Translations under genes and position numbers: made by a program | Notes under the pieces: generated by a model | Told to the model about the DNA's origin: nothing | The model's database searches: none | Seen by the model: the letters and a program-made list of their open reading frames with translations, nothing else | Shown here: positions 16,623-25,064 of the stretch, piece after piece | Layout of the letters: every line of letters begins with the position of its first letter | Numbering within the stretch: the first letter of the stretch is position 1 | From: Lacrimispora xylanisolvens | GTDB taxonomy: Bacteria; Bacillota; Clostridia; Lachnospirales; Lachnospiraceae | Reading direction: 5' to 3' | NCBI RefSeq assembly: GCF_002934545.1 | Contig: NZ_PTJA01000001.1 | Coordinates: 372,001 to 436,000 of the forward strand | DNA: 64,000 nucleotides

Positions 16623-18407
16623 ATGGATGGTAGTAGTTATAGTAGTGGAGCATTAGCGAGTGCTGGATTACCCTATGATAATATAAACTGGTATGATATA
16701 GAGGGTCAGCCCTTTGGTCCAGCCTCCAAATTAAATGTTATTGTATTTAATGATGCCAATAACATTGTTGACGTGGAAGGACCTGTGGCCATTGGAGGAA
16801 GTTTTTACAGCCCAAGAGGTTTCAGCGGGGGGTTTTCCAGAGATAAGGGCAGCAGAGATGCCAATTACTCACCGGATCTGGTGCGTTTTCTCGTTGGCGG
16901 CAATGTGGCAATGAGTGAGCCACTGGTGATTGTAGGCCATACGGTTGTCGGCGGCGGCTTCCGTGCAGGCAAGGGAAGCACATACTTAATTGGAAAAAGT
17001 GGAAAGGCGGATCAGGCAAAAGAACTGGCAGCTTTATATCAGGCCAATGGCGGAAGTCAGTATTGGACACCATCAGACAAAGGAAATCATTATCTAATTT
17101 CCAGCTATGATGTTCCAAGATATATACCTGCAGGCAGAATCAATGCAAACGTTTCAAAATTCTTTCAGGATGCAAAGAACGGAATTGGATACTATAAAAA
17201 CTGTATTGATAATTTAACACCAACCGGAACTGTAGTAGATAATAATTACGAATGGATATTAAGGGGAAATGATCCTGTACAGAATGTATTCCTCATTGAT
17301 GTAAGACCAAACGGTCTGGTTAACAAAGGGATCCGTGCAGAAGTTCCCGAAGGAAGTAATGTGATCGTAAGGCTGAGAACAGGTCCTGATGCTCACCTGC
17401 AATATGGTCTCTATGGAGAAGAGAGCAAAGCCAACCGGACTTTGTATGTATTTGAGGATGCCACAAACATTTATATGGAAAAATCCTCCGATATCTGGGG
17501 AAGTATACTGGCGCCCCAGGCAATGTTCCATGCCCATCCCACTGGCGGTCATGTAAGCGGTAATGCGGCGTTAGGATCATTTGCAGTCAATGCGGCCAGC
17601 GGCTTTGAATTTCATTATTACCCCTTTGTGGGTGGCGTAATGTGCCAGGTTCCGGCACCAGAAGTGCCAGAGGTATCACCGGGAAATGAGGAGCAGCCTG
17701 TGGTATGTCCGACTTGTCCGGCACCCCCTGCACCTGTACCATGCCCGACCCCGCCGCCATGTCCCACACCTGAGCCATGTCCGACCCCGCCGCCATGCCC
17801 GACCTGCCCGACTCCGCCGCCTTGCCCCAAGCCGGAACCATGCCCTGCTTGTCCAGTGTGCCCGAAGCCTGAGCCCTGTCCGGCATGTCCCAAACCTCAG
17901 CCGTGCCCGACCTGTCCGGTGTGCCCGAAGCCTGAGCCCTGTCCGACTTGTCCGGCGTGTCCGAAGCCTGAGCCCTGTCCGACATGCCCGGTCTGCCCGG
18001 AATGTCCGAAGCCAGAGCCATGTCCAGCATGTCCGGTCTGTCCGGAGTGTCCGAAACCAGAACCCTGTCCGGTCTGTCCGGTCTGTCCGGAATGTCCAAA
18101 GCCAGAGCCATGTCCAGTCTGCCAGGAATGTCTGATTAAGCCAGGTATTATTGCTGGATGTATCTGGGGCTGCGGCTGCGGTGATTTCCATGACTGGGAA
18201 GTAAAGTTATACAAGAGGGTCAATGATGTTGATACAATGATGTTCTGTATCAAGATCTGCGGTTGTGGCTGCTTTGAATTTGCAGCTCCCTATGATGGCT
18301 GCTATATTTTAAAAGTAAGGATGTGTGAGAACTGTTGGAACACATTCTGGTGTAAGCCAATTATTACACTGAATAACATTGGTGTAGCCAGTTTCATGAT
18401 TGATTAA
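16623..18407 (+). CDS. Choice-of-anchor-A domain protein with a long Cys-Pro repeat region
   Basis: 594 residues. Residues ~1-345 match the extracellular choice-of-anchor A fold (LNVIVFNDANNIVDVEGPVAIGG near the start; DIWGSILAPQAMFH and GHVSGNAALGSF near its end). Residues ~362-503 are a degenerate repeat of CP-x-CP units (CPTCPVCPKPEPCP type), giving dozens of Cys and Pro. A C-terminal domain of ~90 residues is again Cys-rich (GCGCGDFHDW, KICGCGCFEF, MCENCWNTFWC). There is no signal peptide, LPxTG motif or membrane anchor. Cys-rich proteins made without a signal in clostridia are often spore-coat or exosporium components, cross-linked by disulfides; this role is inferred. The start follows ACAGGAGTTTAT. 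Confidence 0.72.
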   Translation: MDGSSYSSGALASAGLPYDNINWYDIEGQPFGPASKLNVIVFNDANNIVDVEGPVAIGGSFYSPRGFSGGFSRDKGSRDANYSPDLVRFLVGGNVAMSEPLVIVGHTVVGGGFRAGKGSTYLIGKSGKADQAKELAALYQANGGSQYWTPSDKGNHYLISSYDVPRYIPAGRINANVSKFFQDAKNGIGYYKNCIDNLTPTGTVVDNNYEWILRGNDPVQNVFLIDVRPNGLVNKGIRAEVPEGSNVIVRLRTGPDAHLQYGLYGEESKANRTLYVFEDATNIYMEKSSDIWGSILAPQAMFHAHPTGGHVSGNAALGSFAVNAASGFEFHYYPFVGGVMCQVPAPEVPEVSPGNEEQPVVCPTCPAPPAPVPCPTPPPCPTPEPCPTPPPCPTCPTPPPCPKPEPCPACPVCPKPEPCPACPKPQPCPTCPVCPKPEPCPTCPACPKPEPCPTCPVCPECPKPEPCPACPVCPECPKPEPCPVCPVCPECPKPEPCPVCQECLIKPGIIAGCIWGCGCGDFHDWEVKLYKRVNDVDTMMFCIKICGCGCFEFAAPYDGCYILKVRMCENCWNTFWCKPIITLNNIGVASFMID

Positions 18408-18432
18408 ATATTATAATGTATTTTGGATTATG

Positions 18433-18479
18433 AAAAACTGCCGCAAGCGGTTTATTTACTCGATTGCGGCAGTTTTTTT
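18433..18479. terminator. Bidirectional terminator between the Cys-rich gene and rsmH-like gene
   Basis: The arm ending at 18446 (AACTGCCGCAA) pairs with 18464-18474, with T7 on the right and A5 on the left. It can therefore stop transcription in both directions between two convergent genes. Confidence 0.88.
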
Positions 18480-18503
18480 ATGGGAGAATATATACGTTTA
18501 GTG

Positions 18504-19553
18504 TTATGATTTTATAGCCCAGCGTAATTTAGCACACCGGGCACGTCCGTTGGAATTACATTCTTCTGCTGAAGGTCTGATTGCATCAGGTGCGATTTCT
18601 TTATAAATACCGCTTCGATGGAGACGCTGAAACGATTTTTTTACAAGACGGTCTTCACCTGAATGAAAAGTAAGTATCGCCACACGTCCCCCTATGGCCA
18701 AAGCATCCGGAAGCTTTTCTAAAAAGTCGTACAACACCTCAAATTCATTATTCACATCAATCCGCAGCGCCTGAAAGCAGCGCTGACAGGATTTTTTAAT
18801 TTCATTCTCTCTGTCCTTTTCCGGAATAAATTTTAGCGTATCCTTAATAATCTGCCGGAGCTGGCTGGTTGTTGTTACCTCTTCCCCTTTTTTAATTGCT
18901 AAAGTCACCGCACGGGCAATTTCTTCAGCATGAGGCTCGTCTGCATTTTCTAAAAGCATTCCGCATAATTCATTTTGGGAAATGGTTTTTAAACGCTCAG
19001 CAGCGGAGATTCCCTTTGACGGATTCAGCCGCAGATCAAGAGGTCCCTCGGTTTTAAATGAAAATCCCCGATCCGGGTTGTCTATCTGCATGGAAGATAC
19101 ACCTAAATCAGCCAGGATAAAATCCAGGGGGCCCGATTCCGGAATTATCTCGTCAATATTGGAAAAATTGGTTTGCCTGATTGTCAGTATCTCCGGACCA
19201 TAACCCAGATTTTGAAGGCGTTCCCGTGTCCGGGGTAATTCGATAGGATCCACATCGGTTGCATACATATGCCCTTTTGAATCCAGACATTTAAGCATCT
19301 CTAACGTATGACCGCCGTAGCCTAATGTTGCATCTAATCCGGTCTCGCCGGGGGTGATTTTTAAAATATCCAGTATTTCCTGTACGCAGATAGAGCGATG
19401 CATGCCAGCTGGTGTATTGCCCTTTTGAATCACCTTGGCAACGGTATCAGAATATAGTTCCGGATTCAATTCTTTATATTTATCCTTAAAAGCCTTTGGA
19501 TGAGTCCCTTTATATCTGGGACGGCGCTGATGTTTTTGTTCCTGATTATCCAT
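18504..19553 (-). CDS. RsmH-like 16S rRNA (cytosine-N4) methyltransferase, stand-alone paralogue
   Basis: 349 residues, about 35 longer than E. coli RsmH. After a basic N-terminal extension of ~50 residues (QKHQRRPRYKGTHPKAFKDK) the enzyme core begins near MHRSICVQEILDIL, with the SAM motif GLDATLGYGGHTLEML, ILADLGVSSMQID, DRGFSF and a C-terminal TFHSGEDRLVKKSF. RsmH normally methylates C1402 in the decoding centre and is encoded with ftsL and pbpB in the division cluster. This copy stands alone between unrelated genes, so it is probably a second paralogue with a modified substrate or condition of use. That the usual copy exists elsewhere is an assumption. Confidence 0.85.
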   Translation of the reverse strand: MDNQEQKHQRRPRYKGTHPKAFKDKYKELNPELYSDTVAKVIQKGNTPAGMHRSICVQEILDILKITPGETGLDATLGYGGHTLEMLKCLDSKGHMYATDVDPIELPRTRERLQNLGYGPEILTIRQTNFSNIDEIIPESGPLDFILADLGVSSMQIDNPDRGFSFKTEGPLDLRLNPSKGISAAERLKTISQNELCGMLLENADEPHAEEIARAVTLAIKKGEEVTTTSQLRQIIKDTLKFIPEKDRENEIKKSCQRCFQALRIDVNNEFEVLYDFLEKLPDALAIGGRVAILTFHSGEDRLVKKSFQRLHRSGIYKEIAPDAIRPSAEECNSNGRARCAKLRWAIKS

Positions 19554-19633
19554 TTTTGTTCCACCTTCTTTAAATATCTTTTATAAATGTATCTGCTTAC
19601 ATGATAACAAACCCATGACAGAATGGCAAATGA

Positions 19634-19661
19634 TTGTTTTTATTTTATTTCGTTATATAAT
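19634..19661 (+). promoter_or_regulatory. Promoter of the 173-residue nitroreductase gene
   Basis: TTGTTT (19634-19639) and TATAAT (19656-19661) with a 16-base spacer, 33 bases before the chosen ATG. Confidence 0.6.
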
Positions 19662-19694
19662 GTAATTATCTATGATTAAATGGGAGGTAAAATT

Positions 19695-20216
19695 ATGTTA
19701 TTGGATATTTTAAAATCCAGAAGAAGCATCAGGAAATTTCAAAACAAAGAGATTGAACAGGAAAAGATTGATACCATACTAAAAAGTGCGCTGCTGGCCC
19801 CTTCATCACGCTCCATAAGACCCTGGGAATTTGTAGCAGTCACCAATAAAGAAATAATAAACCAGCTTTCACAAAGCAGAGATCCTGGTTCGGGATTTTT
19901 GGCAGGTGCGCCTCTTGCAGTTGCAGTAATTGCGGATCATACATTAAGCGATGTCTGGGTTGAGGATGCGTCCATAGCTGCAACAATAATTCAGTTAACA
20001 GCTCAGGATTTAGGTCTTGGTTCCTGTTGGATTCAGGTGAGGGAACGATTTCATAAAGAGCAGGAAACAGCTGGGGATTATATCAGAGAAGTTCTGGGAA
20101 TACCTGGACAGTACTGTGTTGAATGCCTGATTGCCATTGGTTATCCTGCTGAAGAGAAGAAACCGTATGAAGAAGATATGCTCAAGCGGGAAAAGCTGCA
20201 TTTTGACAAATTTTAA
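19695..20216 (+). CDS. Nitroreductase-family flavoprotein (short type)
   Basis: 173 residues from the ATG at 19695 (GGGAGGT seven bases upstream; the earlier ATG at 19680 would overlap that site). The N-terminal FMN-binding signature RRSIRKFQNKEIEQEKI and LLAPSSRSIRPWEF are clear, as are DASIAATIIQLTAQDLGLGSCW and the C-terminal AIGYPAEEK. This short NfsA/FRP-like type reduces nitro compounds, quinones or enones with NAD(P)H. It is unrelated in position to the other nitroreductase at 4466 and has its own promoter. Confidence 0.85.
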   Translation: MLLDILKSRRSIRKFQNKEIEQEKIDTILKSALLAPSSRSIRPWEFVAVTNKEIINQLSQSRDPGSGFLAGAPLAVAVIADHTLSDVWVEDASIAATIIQLTAQDLGLGSCWIQVRERFHKEQETAGDYIREVLGIPGQYCVECLIAIGYPAEEKKPYEEDMLKREKLHFDKF

Positions 20217-20301
20217 TTACTTAGATAAAATTTGCTGAAAGATCGAATGGAATGAAAAAAGCTTTTGCTGTAGGGCTGAATTGGAAGCAGGGGGGGATAA
20301 A

Positions 20302-20832
20302 ATGGAGATTATATTTAAGAGTGAATTTATTATGACATTGGACAGGTATTTATATTTTTGTAATAATCCTGTTGGTGAGGAAGCAAAAAGAAAGTCTGGG
20401 GCGTGGAAAAACAGAAATGTCTTGTTTTTTATTATATCATTACTATGCGCATTGATATCTGCCTTAATGAAAGAATGGATCGGATCTTGTTTGTTCCTTG
20501 GTCTTGGTGCAGGTTTTACTTATAAGTTTGTTTATCAGCGTAACAGAGTAAATACAAGGTTTTATAATAGTATTCGAAAGTCGCTGGATTCAGCTGAATG
20601 GATCAGATCCACAACTTTTGCTGATGTAATGAAAGTACAAGAAGGAAATACAGAAAGCGTTTACGAATATTCTTACATTAAAAGAATAACAGAAGACAAT
20701 GAATACTTTTATCTATGGCATAATTCAGATTTTGTTATCCGGATTCCCCAGGACAGCTTTGTGATTGGAGACAAAAAGGATTTCAAAAATTTTATTGCAG
20801 ATAGAATTTACGAAAGCAGGGTCACAAGTTAA
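20302..20832 (+). CDS. YcxB-like membrane protein
   Basis: 176 residues from the ATG at 20302 behind AGGGGGGATAA. The layout is a short cytoplasmic N-terminus, two adjacent membrane segments (about residues 45-85: VLFFIISLLCALISAL and SCLFLGLGAGFTYKFV), and a C-terminal YcxB domain. The YcxB domain is recognisable from its closing pattern YSYIKRITEDNEYFYLW and FVIRIPQDSFV. The function of the family is unknown. It is flanked by its own intergenic regions and does not appear to belong to the cobalt transport operon. Confidence 0.75.
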   Translation: MEIIFKSEFIMTLDRYLYFCNNPVGEEAKRKSGAWKNRNVLFFIISLLCALISALMKEWIGSCLFLGLGAGFTYKFVYQRNRVNTRFYNSIRKSLDSAEWIRSTTFADVMKVQEGNTESVYEYSYIKRITEDNEYFYLWHNSDFVIRIPQDSFVIGDKKDFKNFIADRIYESRVTS

Positions 20833-20867
20833 CATAAAAAATAAAAAATTATATCCTCCACCGGGGC

Positions 20868-20895
20868 TTGTTGAGATCAAATAACGTTTTATAAT
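20868..20895 (+). promoter_or_regulatory. Promoter of the CbiMQO operon
   Basis: TTGTTG (20868-20873) and TATAAT (20890-20895) with a 16-base spacer, 42 bases before the cbiM start. No cobalamin or NiCo riboswitch was recognised in the 105-base leader region. Confidence 0.6.
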
Positions 20896-20937
20896 TGTAC
20901 TTAGCAGAAAGTAAAATTATGAAAGGTTGGTAAGAAC

Positions 20938-21951
20938 ATGCATATTCCAGACAATTATTTAAGCCCGTCGACCTGTGCCGCAATGGGTGCTGCCATGGTT
21001 CCTGTTTGGACAAAGGCAATCAGGAAGGTGAAGGAAGAAATTCCTAAAGCAAAGATCCCCCTGCTTGGTGTGGGGGCAGCATTTTCATTTCTTCTTATGA
21101 TGTTTAATGTACCGCTTCCAGGAGGAACAACAGGGCATGCTGTAGGTGGTACACTATTGGCTGTTTTGATGGGGCCTTATGCCGCCTGCATCAGTGTTAC
21201 GGTTGCGCTCTTCATTCAGGCGTTGTTATTTGGCGACGGTGGTATTCTTGCTTTTGGGGCAAATTGTTTTAATATGGCATTTGTTCTGCCGTTTTTTGGA
21301 TATTATATTTATAAATTTATTAAAGACCATGTCAGGTCAGAAAAAGGGGAATACCTGGGTATTATTCTGGGTTCCTATGCCGGAATTAATGTAGCTGCAC
21401 TCTGTGCCGCCATTGAATTTGGAATTCAGCCCCTTTTATTTAAAGATGGCGCGGGGCAGGCACTTTATTGTCCATACCCCCTCTCTGTTTCCATACCTGC
21501 CATGCTGATTCCTCATCTCCTGGTTGCAGGAATTGTGGAAGCTGTTTTTACGGCTGCAATTGTCATTTACATAAAAAAAGTATCTCCAGGTACATTTTAT
21601 AAGGGTGCCAAAGAAAAGACGAGAGCTGTTTACGGTTTGGTAGCAGGGCTTATCTGCTTTACTCCGCTGGGGCTTCTGGCAACAGGAACTGCATGGGGAG
21701 AATGGGGGACAGATGAAATTAAGGAGGTAGTATCCGGGGGAAATGCTTTGGGATTTGTTCCTCACGGTATGAAGGAAGGCTTTAATTTTAGTGCCGTTAT
21801 GCCGGATTATGCAGTGAGCGGACTGCCGGAAGTGGCAGGATATTTATTGTCTGCAGTTGCTGGAGTGGCAATCATGATTATTTTCTTTAAGATACTTGGT
21901 AATATGAAAAAAGACAAGGCTGGAAACAACGTTGGATCATACAGAAATTAA
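20938..21951 (+). CDS. cbiM: Cobalt/nickel ECF importer, CbiM with fused C-terminal PDGLE/CbiN-like part
   Basis: 337 residues. It is the substrate-specific membrane component of an energy-coupling-factor importer. The N-terminus MHIPDNYLSPS is diagnostic: the amino group and His2 bind the metal. Further family signatures are PLPGGTTGHAVGGTLLAVLMGP and GDGGILAFGANCFNMAF. The C-terminal ~110 residues resemble the PDGLE/CbiN region (GLICFTPLGLLATGTAWGEW ... a final membrane helix), so the small CbiN/NikN subunit is fused rather than separate. Sequence alone does not decide between cobalt and nickel. The stop overlaps the preferred cbiQ start by 20 bases. Confidence 0.9.
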   Translation: MHIPDNYLSPSTCAAMGAAMVPVWTKAIRKVKEEIPKAKIPLLGVGAAFSFLLMMFNVPLPGGTTGHAVGGTLLAVLMGPYAACISVTVALFIQALLFGDGGILAFGANCFNMAFVLPFFGYYIYKFIKDHVRSEKGEYLGIILGSYAGINVAALCAAIEFGIQPLLFKDGAGQALYCPYPLSVSIPAMLIPHLLVAGIVEAVFTAAIVIYIKKVSPGTFYKGAKEKTRAVYGLVAGLICFTPLGLLATGTAWGEWGTDEIKEVVSGGNALGFVPHGMKEGFNFSAVMPDYAVSGLPEVAGYLLSAVAGVAIMIIFFKILGNMKKDKAGNNVGSYRN

Positions 21952-22756
21952 AGTAAATGATATGCCGGAATGGCTTTTAAAAAACGAGAACTACATACCG
22001 TCAGCCGATAAGGATACTTTTGTTAATAAAAGTATCCTGTCTGTATTTAAGGTGTTATCCAGAATAAAAAAACAGGATTCACCAGGGAAAACAGCTTTTC
22101 AAATGAATGTACCTCTTCAGGTTTTAGGCACACTCGTTTTAATTTTACTGGTTTCACTCACAAGAAGCTTTGTATTCGTTATAATTGTAAATGTCTGGTT
22201 ATTGGCAGTCTTAAGCATGACTGATACAACGCATATGATAGTAATCTTGAAGCTAAGTATGGGTATTACTTTTTTTACGGCTATTATTATGCTGCCGGCA
22301 TTTATTTTGGGTAATACCTATAGCAGTATCATGATTACTACAAAGGTGTTTGCTACAATCACTGTCATGGGTCTGCTTTCTCATTCCACAAAGTGGAGTG
22401 CACTGACTCAGGCACTGAAACGATTTTATTTACCTGATATTTTTATATTCATACTTGATATTACAATCAAATATATTTATATGCTGGGTGAATTCTCGTT
22501 AAATATGTTTTATGCATTAAAGCTTCGGTCTGTGGGAAAGAACCGCAGCAAGTATTCGTCAATGGCAGGAATTGCAGGAACTGTATTTCTTCAGTCCAAA
22601 GAAATGGCCGAGGATATGTATCATGCCATGGAATGCAGAGGATTTACGGGAGAATATCATTTAAATGATAAATCAAAGTTTAAATGGCGGGATTACCTCT
22701 ATATTGGAATAATTGCTGTTTTTTTCACTTTATTTATTTACTTTGGAAGGGTGTAA
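21932..22756 (+). CDS. cbiQ: ECF importer transmembrane T component (CbiQ)
   Basis: 274 residues if the TTG at 21932 is used; an ATG at 21962 would give 264 and begins at MPEWLLKNE. Neither has a strong ribosome site, consistent with translational coupling to cbiM. The protein has five to six membrane segments. The CbiQ coupling signature near the C-terminus is visible (KEMAEDMYHAMECRGFTGEY with the conserved AMECRGF box that contacts the ATPase). It links the metal-binding CbiM to the ATPase CbiO. Confidence 0.87.
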   Translation: MDHTEIKVNDMPEWLLKNENYIPSADKDTFVNKSILSVFKVLSRIKKQDSPGKTAFQMNVPLQVLGTLVLILLVSLTRSFVFVIIVNVWLLAVLSMTDTTHMIVILKLSMGITFFTAIIMLPAFILGNTYSSIMITTKVFATITVMGLLSHSTKWSALTQALKRFYLPDIFIFILDITIKYIYMLGEFSLNMFYALKLRSVGKNRSKYSSMAGIAGTVFLQSKEMAEDMYHAMECRGFTGEYHLNDKSKFKWRDYLYIGIIAVFFTLFIYFGRV

Positions 22757-22757
22757 C

Positions 22758-23507
22758 ATGATTGAACTAAAGGATGTCTGTTTTTCATATACGGATATGA
22801 TTGCATTGGATCACATTAATCTCAGCATAAAAACAGGGGAAGCAATTGCGTTAATGGGGGCAAATGGCTGTGGCAAGTCTACTCTGTTAAAGCTATTAAA
22901 TGGAATTATTTCTCCAGACTCTGGAAGCTATTGGTTTCATGGGGAAGAAGTCACTCATAAAAAACTTCAGGATGAAAAATTTTCAAAGCTTCTTCATCAA
23001 AAAATTGGATTCGTATTTCAGAATTCCGATACGCAGCTGTTTTGTTCCAGTGTCTATGATGAAGTGGCGTTCGGGCCAAGGCAGATGGGCCTTGAAGAAT
23101 CAGAGGTGGAACATCGGGTAAATGATTGTCTTGCTTTGCTGGGGATACAGGAATTCCGTAATAGGATACCATATCACTTAAGCGGAGGAGAAAAGCGGAA
23201 AGTTGCGATTGCCTGCGTGCTGTCATTAAATCCTGAGGTTCTGGTTCTTGATGAACCAATGAACGGACTTGATCCCAAGACGCAGAGATGGCTTGTGGAT
23301 TTTCTGAAGAAGTTAAACAAAGCAGGGAAGACTTTAATAACTTCCACTCATAATCTTGAGCTTGTGCATGAAATATCAAATAGGGCTGTTCTCTTTGGAG
23401 AATCCCATACCATTGTGGCAGATATGGTTACCGAAGAGCTGTTAACGGATGTGGAACTGTTAAAAAGGGTAAATCTTGTGGATTCGTGTTATCAATACAA
23501 GGTGTAG
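22758..23507 (+). CDS. cbiO: ECF importer ATPase (CbiO)
   Basis: 249 residues from the ATG at 22758, one base after the cbiQ stop. It is a single ABC ATPase domain with Walker A GANGCGKST, Q-loop FVFQNSDTQLF, signature LSGGEKRKVAIACVL, Walker B VLVLDEPMNGLD and the switch His in TSTHN. The QNSDTQLFCSSVYDEVAFGP segment is typical of ECF ATPases. It energises metal import together with CbiM and CbiQ, completing the operon. Confidence 0.93.
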   Translation: MIELKDVCFSYTDMIALDHINLSIKTGEAIALMGANGCGKSTLLKLLNGIISPDSGSYWFHGEEVTHKKLQDEKFSKLLHQKIGFVFQNSDTQLFCSSVYDEVAFGPRQMGLEESEVEHRVNDCLALLGIQEFRNRIPYHLSGGEKRKVAIACVLSLNPEVLVLDEPMNGLDPKTQRWLVDFLKKLNKAGKTLITSTHNLELVHEISNRAVLFGESHTIVADMVTEELLTDVELLKRVNLVDSCYQYKV

Positions 23508-23529
23508 TCTTCTATTTAGGTGGAAAGAC

Positions 23530-23558
23530 TTGATTCGTTGATTAGCCAAAGATATAAT
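23530..23558 (+). promoter_or_regulatory. Promoter of the lipoprotein gene
   Basis: TTGATT (23530-23535) and TATAAT (23553-23558) with a 17-base spacer, 36 bases before the lipoprotein ATG. Confidence 0.65.
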
Positions 23559-23593
23559 AATTATTGATTCATAATAGTTTAAGGGGAAAACGT

Positions 23594-24226
23594 ATGAAAA
23601 GAAAGGTGATGTTAATTGCCGCGGCAATACTGACTTTAAGTATAACTGCGGGCTGTCAGAAGCAAAAGGCTGAGAATATCCCTAAGGAGTCAGAATCTAT
23701 CAGTGGTATTGATATTAAATATGAAACGGAAACTGCATCATCCGGTGATGACGATTCGTCCGGTTTAGATGTGAGGCTTGATGAAAACCGGATTATACTT
23801 GAGCAGTCCTTTCATGCTGAACTGGGCGACTGGGGAGATGTAAGGTTTGTGTCATACGGTCCTGCAGCTGGTTCGGATTTTGAAGATGTTTCATTTTACC
23901 TGATGAAAAATGGTAAGGTGGTTTTTGCATTTCCCTTTTATGGTGAAAATAATAAAACGGATCAATATGCCGGGCTTTTTGACAGTGTGGAGTCGGTGGC
24001 GTTTCATGATGTAAATGGGGATAATATAAAGGATGTAATTGTTATTATTAACTACATTACCGGTGCCGGTCCCCAGGGGATGGAGCCCCGTCCCAAAGCC
24101 AGAATATTCCTCGCGGACAAAAAGGGATTTATTCTGGCGAAGGATATGACAGATGATGTAAATGATCATATTGAAGAAAAAGATATGAGCATGGGGCACA
24201 TTTACGATTATCTGAAAAACAAATAA
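23594..24226 (+). CDS. Lipoprotein with a calcium-loop-like (FG-GAP/VCBS-type) motif
   Basis: 210 residues from the ATG at 23594 (AAGGGGAAAA upstream). A lipoprotein signal peptide ends at lipobox ITAGC (Cys20). A Glu/Ser/Asp-rich linker leads to a domain with ELGDWGDVRFVSYGP and DVNGDNIKDVIVIINYITG, a DxNxDxxxD loop like those of EF-hands and FG-GAP repeats. It is paralogous to the C-terminal half of the lipoprotein at 42813-43784, which shares the DxWGxVxFVS and FxDxNxDxxKD segments in the same order. Function unknown; extracellular attachment and calcium binding are inferred. Confidence 0.72.
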   Translation: MKRKVMLIAAAILTLSITAGCQKQKAENIPKESESISGIDIKYETETASSGDDDSSGLDVRLDENRIILEQSFHAELGDWGDVRFVSYGPAAGSDFEDVSFYLMKNGKVVFAFPFYGENNKTDQYAGLFDSVESVAFHDVNGDNIKDVIVIINYITGAGPQGMEPRPKARIFLADKKGFILAKDMTDDVNDHIEEKDMSMGHIYDYLKNK

Positions 24227-24253
24227 TTTCTGATTGATTATATGGCATATTTT

Positions 24254-24300
24254 AAACAAGCGCCCCAGGTGTTCATAGGACACTGGGAGCGTTTGTTTTT
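24254..24300. terminator. Terminator between the lipoprotein and muramidase genes
   Basis: An imperfect stem (24254-24272 with 24280-24295) is followed by GTTTTT on the plus strand and, read in reverse, by a short T-containing run. It separates two convergent genes. Confidence 0.65.
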
Positions 24301-24312
24301 ATATTAATATGA

Positions 24313-24999
24313 TTATGCTTTTGTGTAATCGGCTGCATTTGTTTTAAGCTTAGGACCATAGGTGACTCCATCTCCATTGTAGATTGCTCCCATCTTATTA
24401 AAATCCCGTGACTGGCAGGTTTTTATCAGAGAACCGTTGCTGTACTTTGCAATAAAGGTACAAAAGCCTTTCATCTGGTTGTCTTCGCTAATGCTAAAGT
24501 CATTAAACATAGCCTTTGGTGAACTAAAACCTGTGACCTCATAGTGAAAGCCCATAATATGGGGAAGACCCATACTAATGGAATAATAAGCGTAGTATTC
24601 GTTAATTCCAATTGCCAGATTAAATGCATCGTATTCACTGGCCTGATTTCCGGTGTGGGTTTTATTCCATGTTCCATTTTTGTAATAATAATGTACTTTA
24701 TCCTCAACTTTAAAGGTCTTGGAGGCGTTTGAAACATTCTTTAAGAAAATATGGTTTTCAAAACGGATTAATAGTTTTCCGCTGGTAAAACCTGATCCGG
24801 AAGATTCTGTGAGAATAAAGCCGCCTAACACGTCATCCCCAATGGAGTACTTAGAGGCAAAGGAAGAAATAATTGATCCAAATTTCTTTTTAAGGTTTAT
24901 TGCGGCTGCGCTGGCTCCGGAACTGCCGTCAGAGGTGGCATTATCAAGAGCGGTGAGAGTAGCTTTACCAGCATATCCAGAGTTATCATAATCTGCCAT
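24313..24999 (-). CDS. N-acetylmuramidase (DUF3380-type) endolysin-like protein
   Basis: 228 residues. From about residue 40 the sequence follows the N-acetylmuramidase family: the catalytic Glu in GGFILTESSGSGF, LIRFENHIFLKN, YDAFNLAIGINEYYAYYSISMG with LPHIMGFHYEV, and a final FNKMGAIYNGDGV. These enzymes cut peptidoglycan and are common in phage lysis modules. The first ~35 residues (YAGKATLTALDNATSDGSSG) are a low-complexity leader without hydrophobic core, so there is no signal peptide. No other phage genes are near. It could be a domesticated endolysin acting on lysis or during sporulation. Gene AUG is preceded by AAAGGAGATAAGATT. Confidence 0.78.
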   Translation of the reverse strand: MADYDNSGYAGKATLTALDNATSDGSSGASAAAINLKKKFGSIISSFASKYSIGDDVLGGFILTESSGSGFTSGKLLIRFENHIFLKNVSNASKTFKVEDKVHYYYKNGTWNKTHTGNQASEYDAFNLAIGINEYYAYYSISMGLPHIMGFHYEVTGFSSPKAMFNDFSISEDNQMKGFCTFIAKYSNGSLIKTCQSRDFNKMGAIYNGDGVTYGPKLKTNAADYTKA

Positions 25000-25064
25000 A
25001 ATCTTATCTCCTTTTATTACTTTAAATTTGCAAATTCAGTAATAAAAAAGGAGATATCAGTCAT

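Noticed and set aside
17706-18130. Short DNA repeats in the Cys-Pro region considered as a CRISPR array
   Set aside because: The units are degenerate, in frame, code for CP-x-CP residues, and have no regular repeat-spacer pattern or cas genes.
17587-18253. Several long open frames on both strands across the Cys-Pro repeat region
   Set aside because: They are by-products of the repetitive CCN/TGY codons of the plus-strand gene; they lack ribosome sites and family features.
20833-20937. Cobalamin or NiCo riboswitch upstream of cbiM
   Set aside because: The leader is only about 105 bases, and no B12-box or NiCo-type four-way junction pattern was seen.
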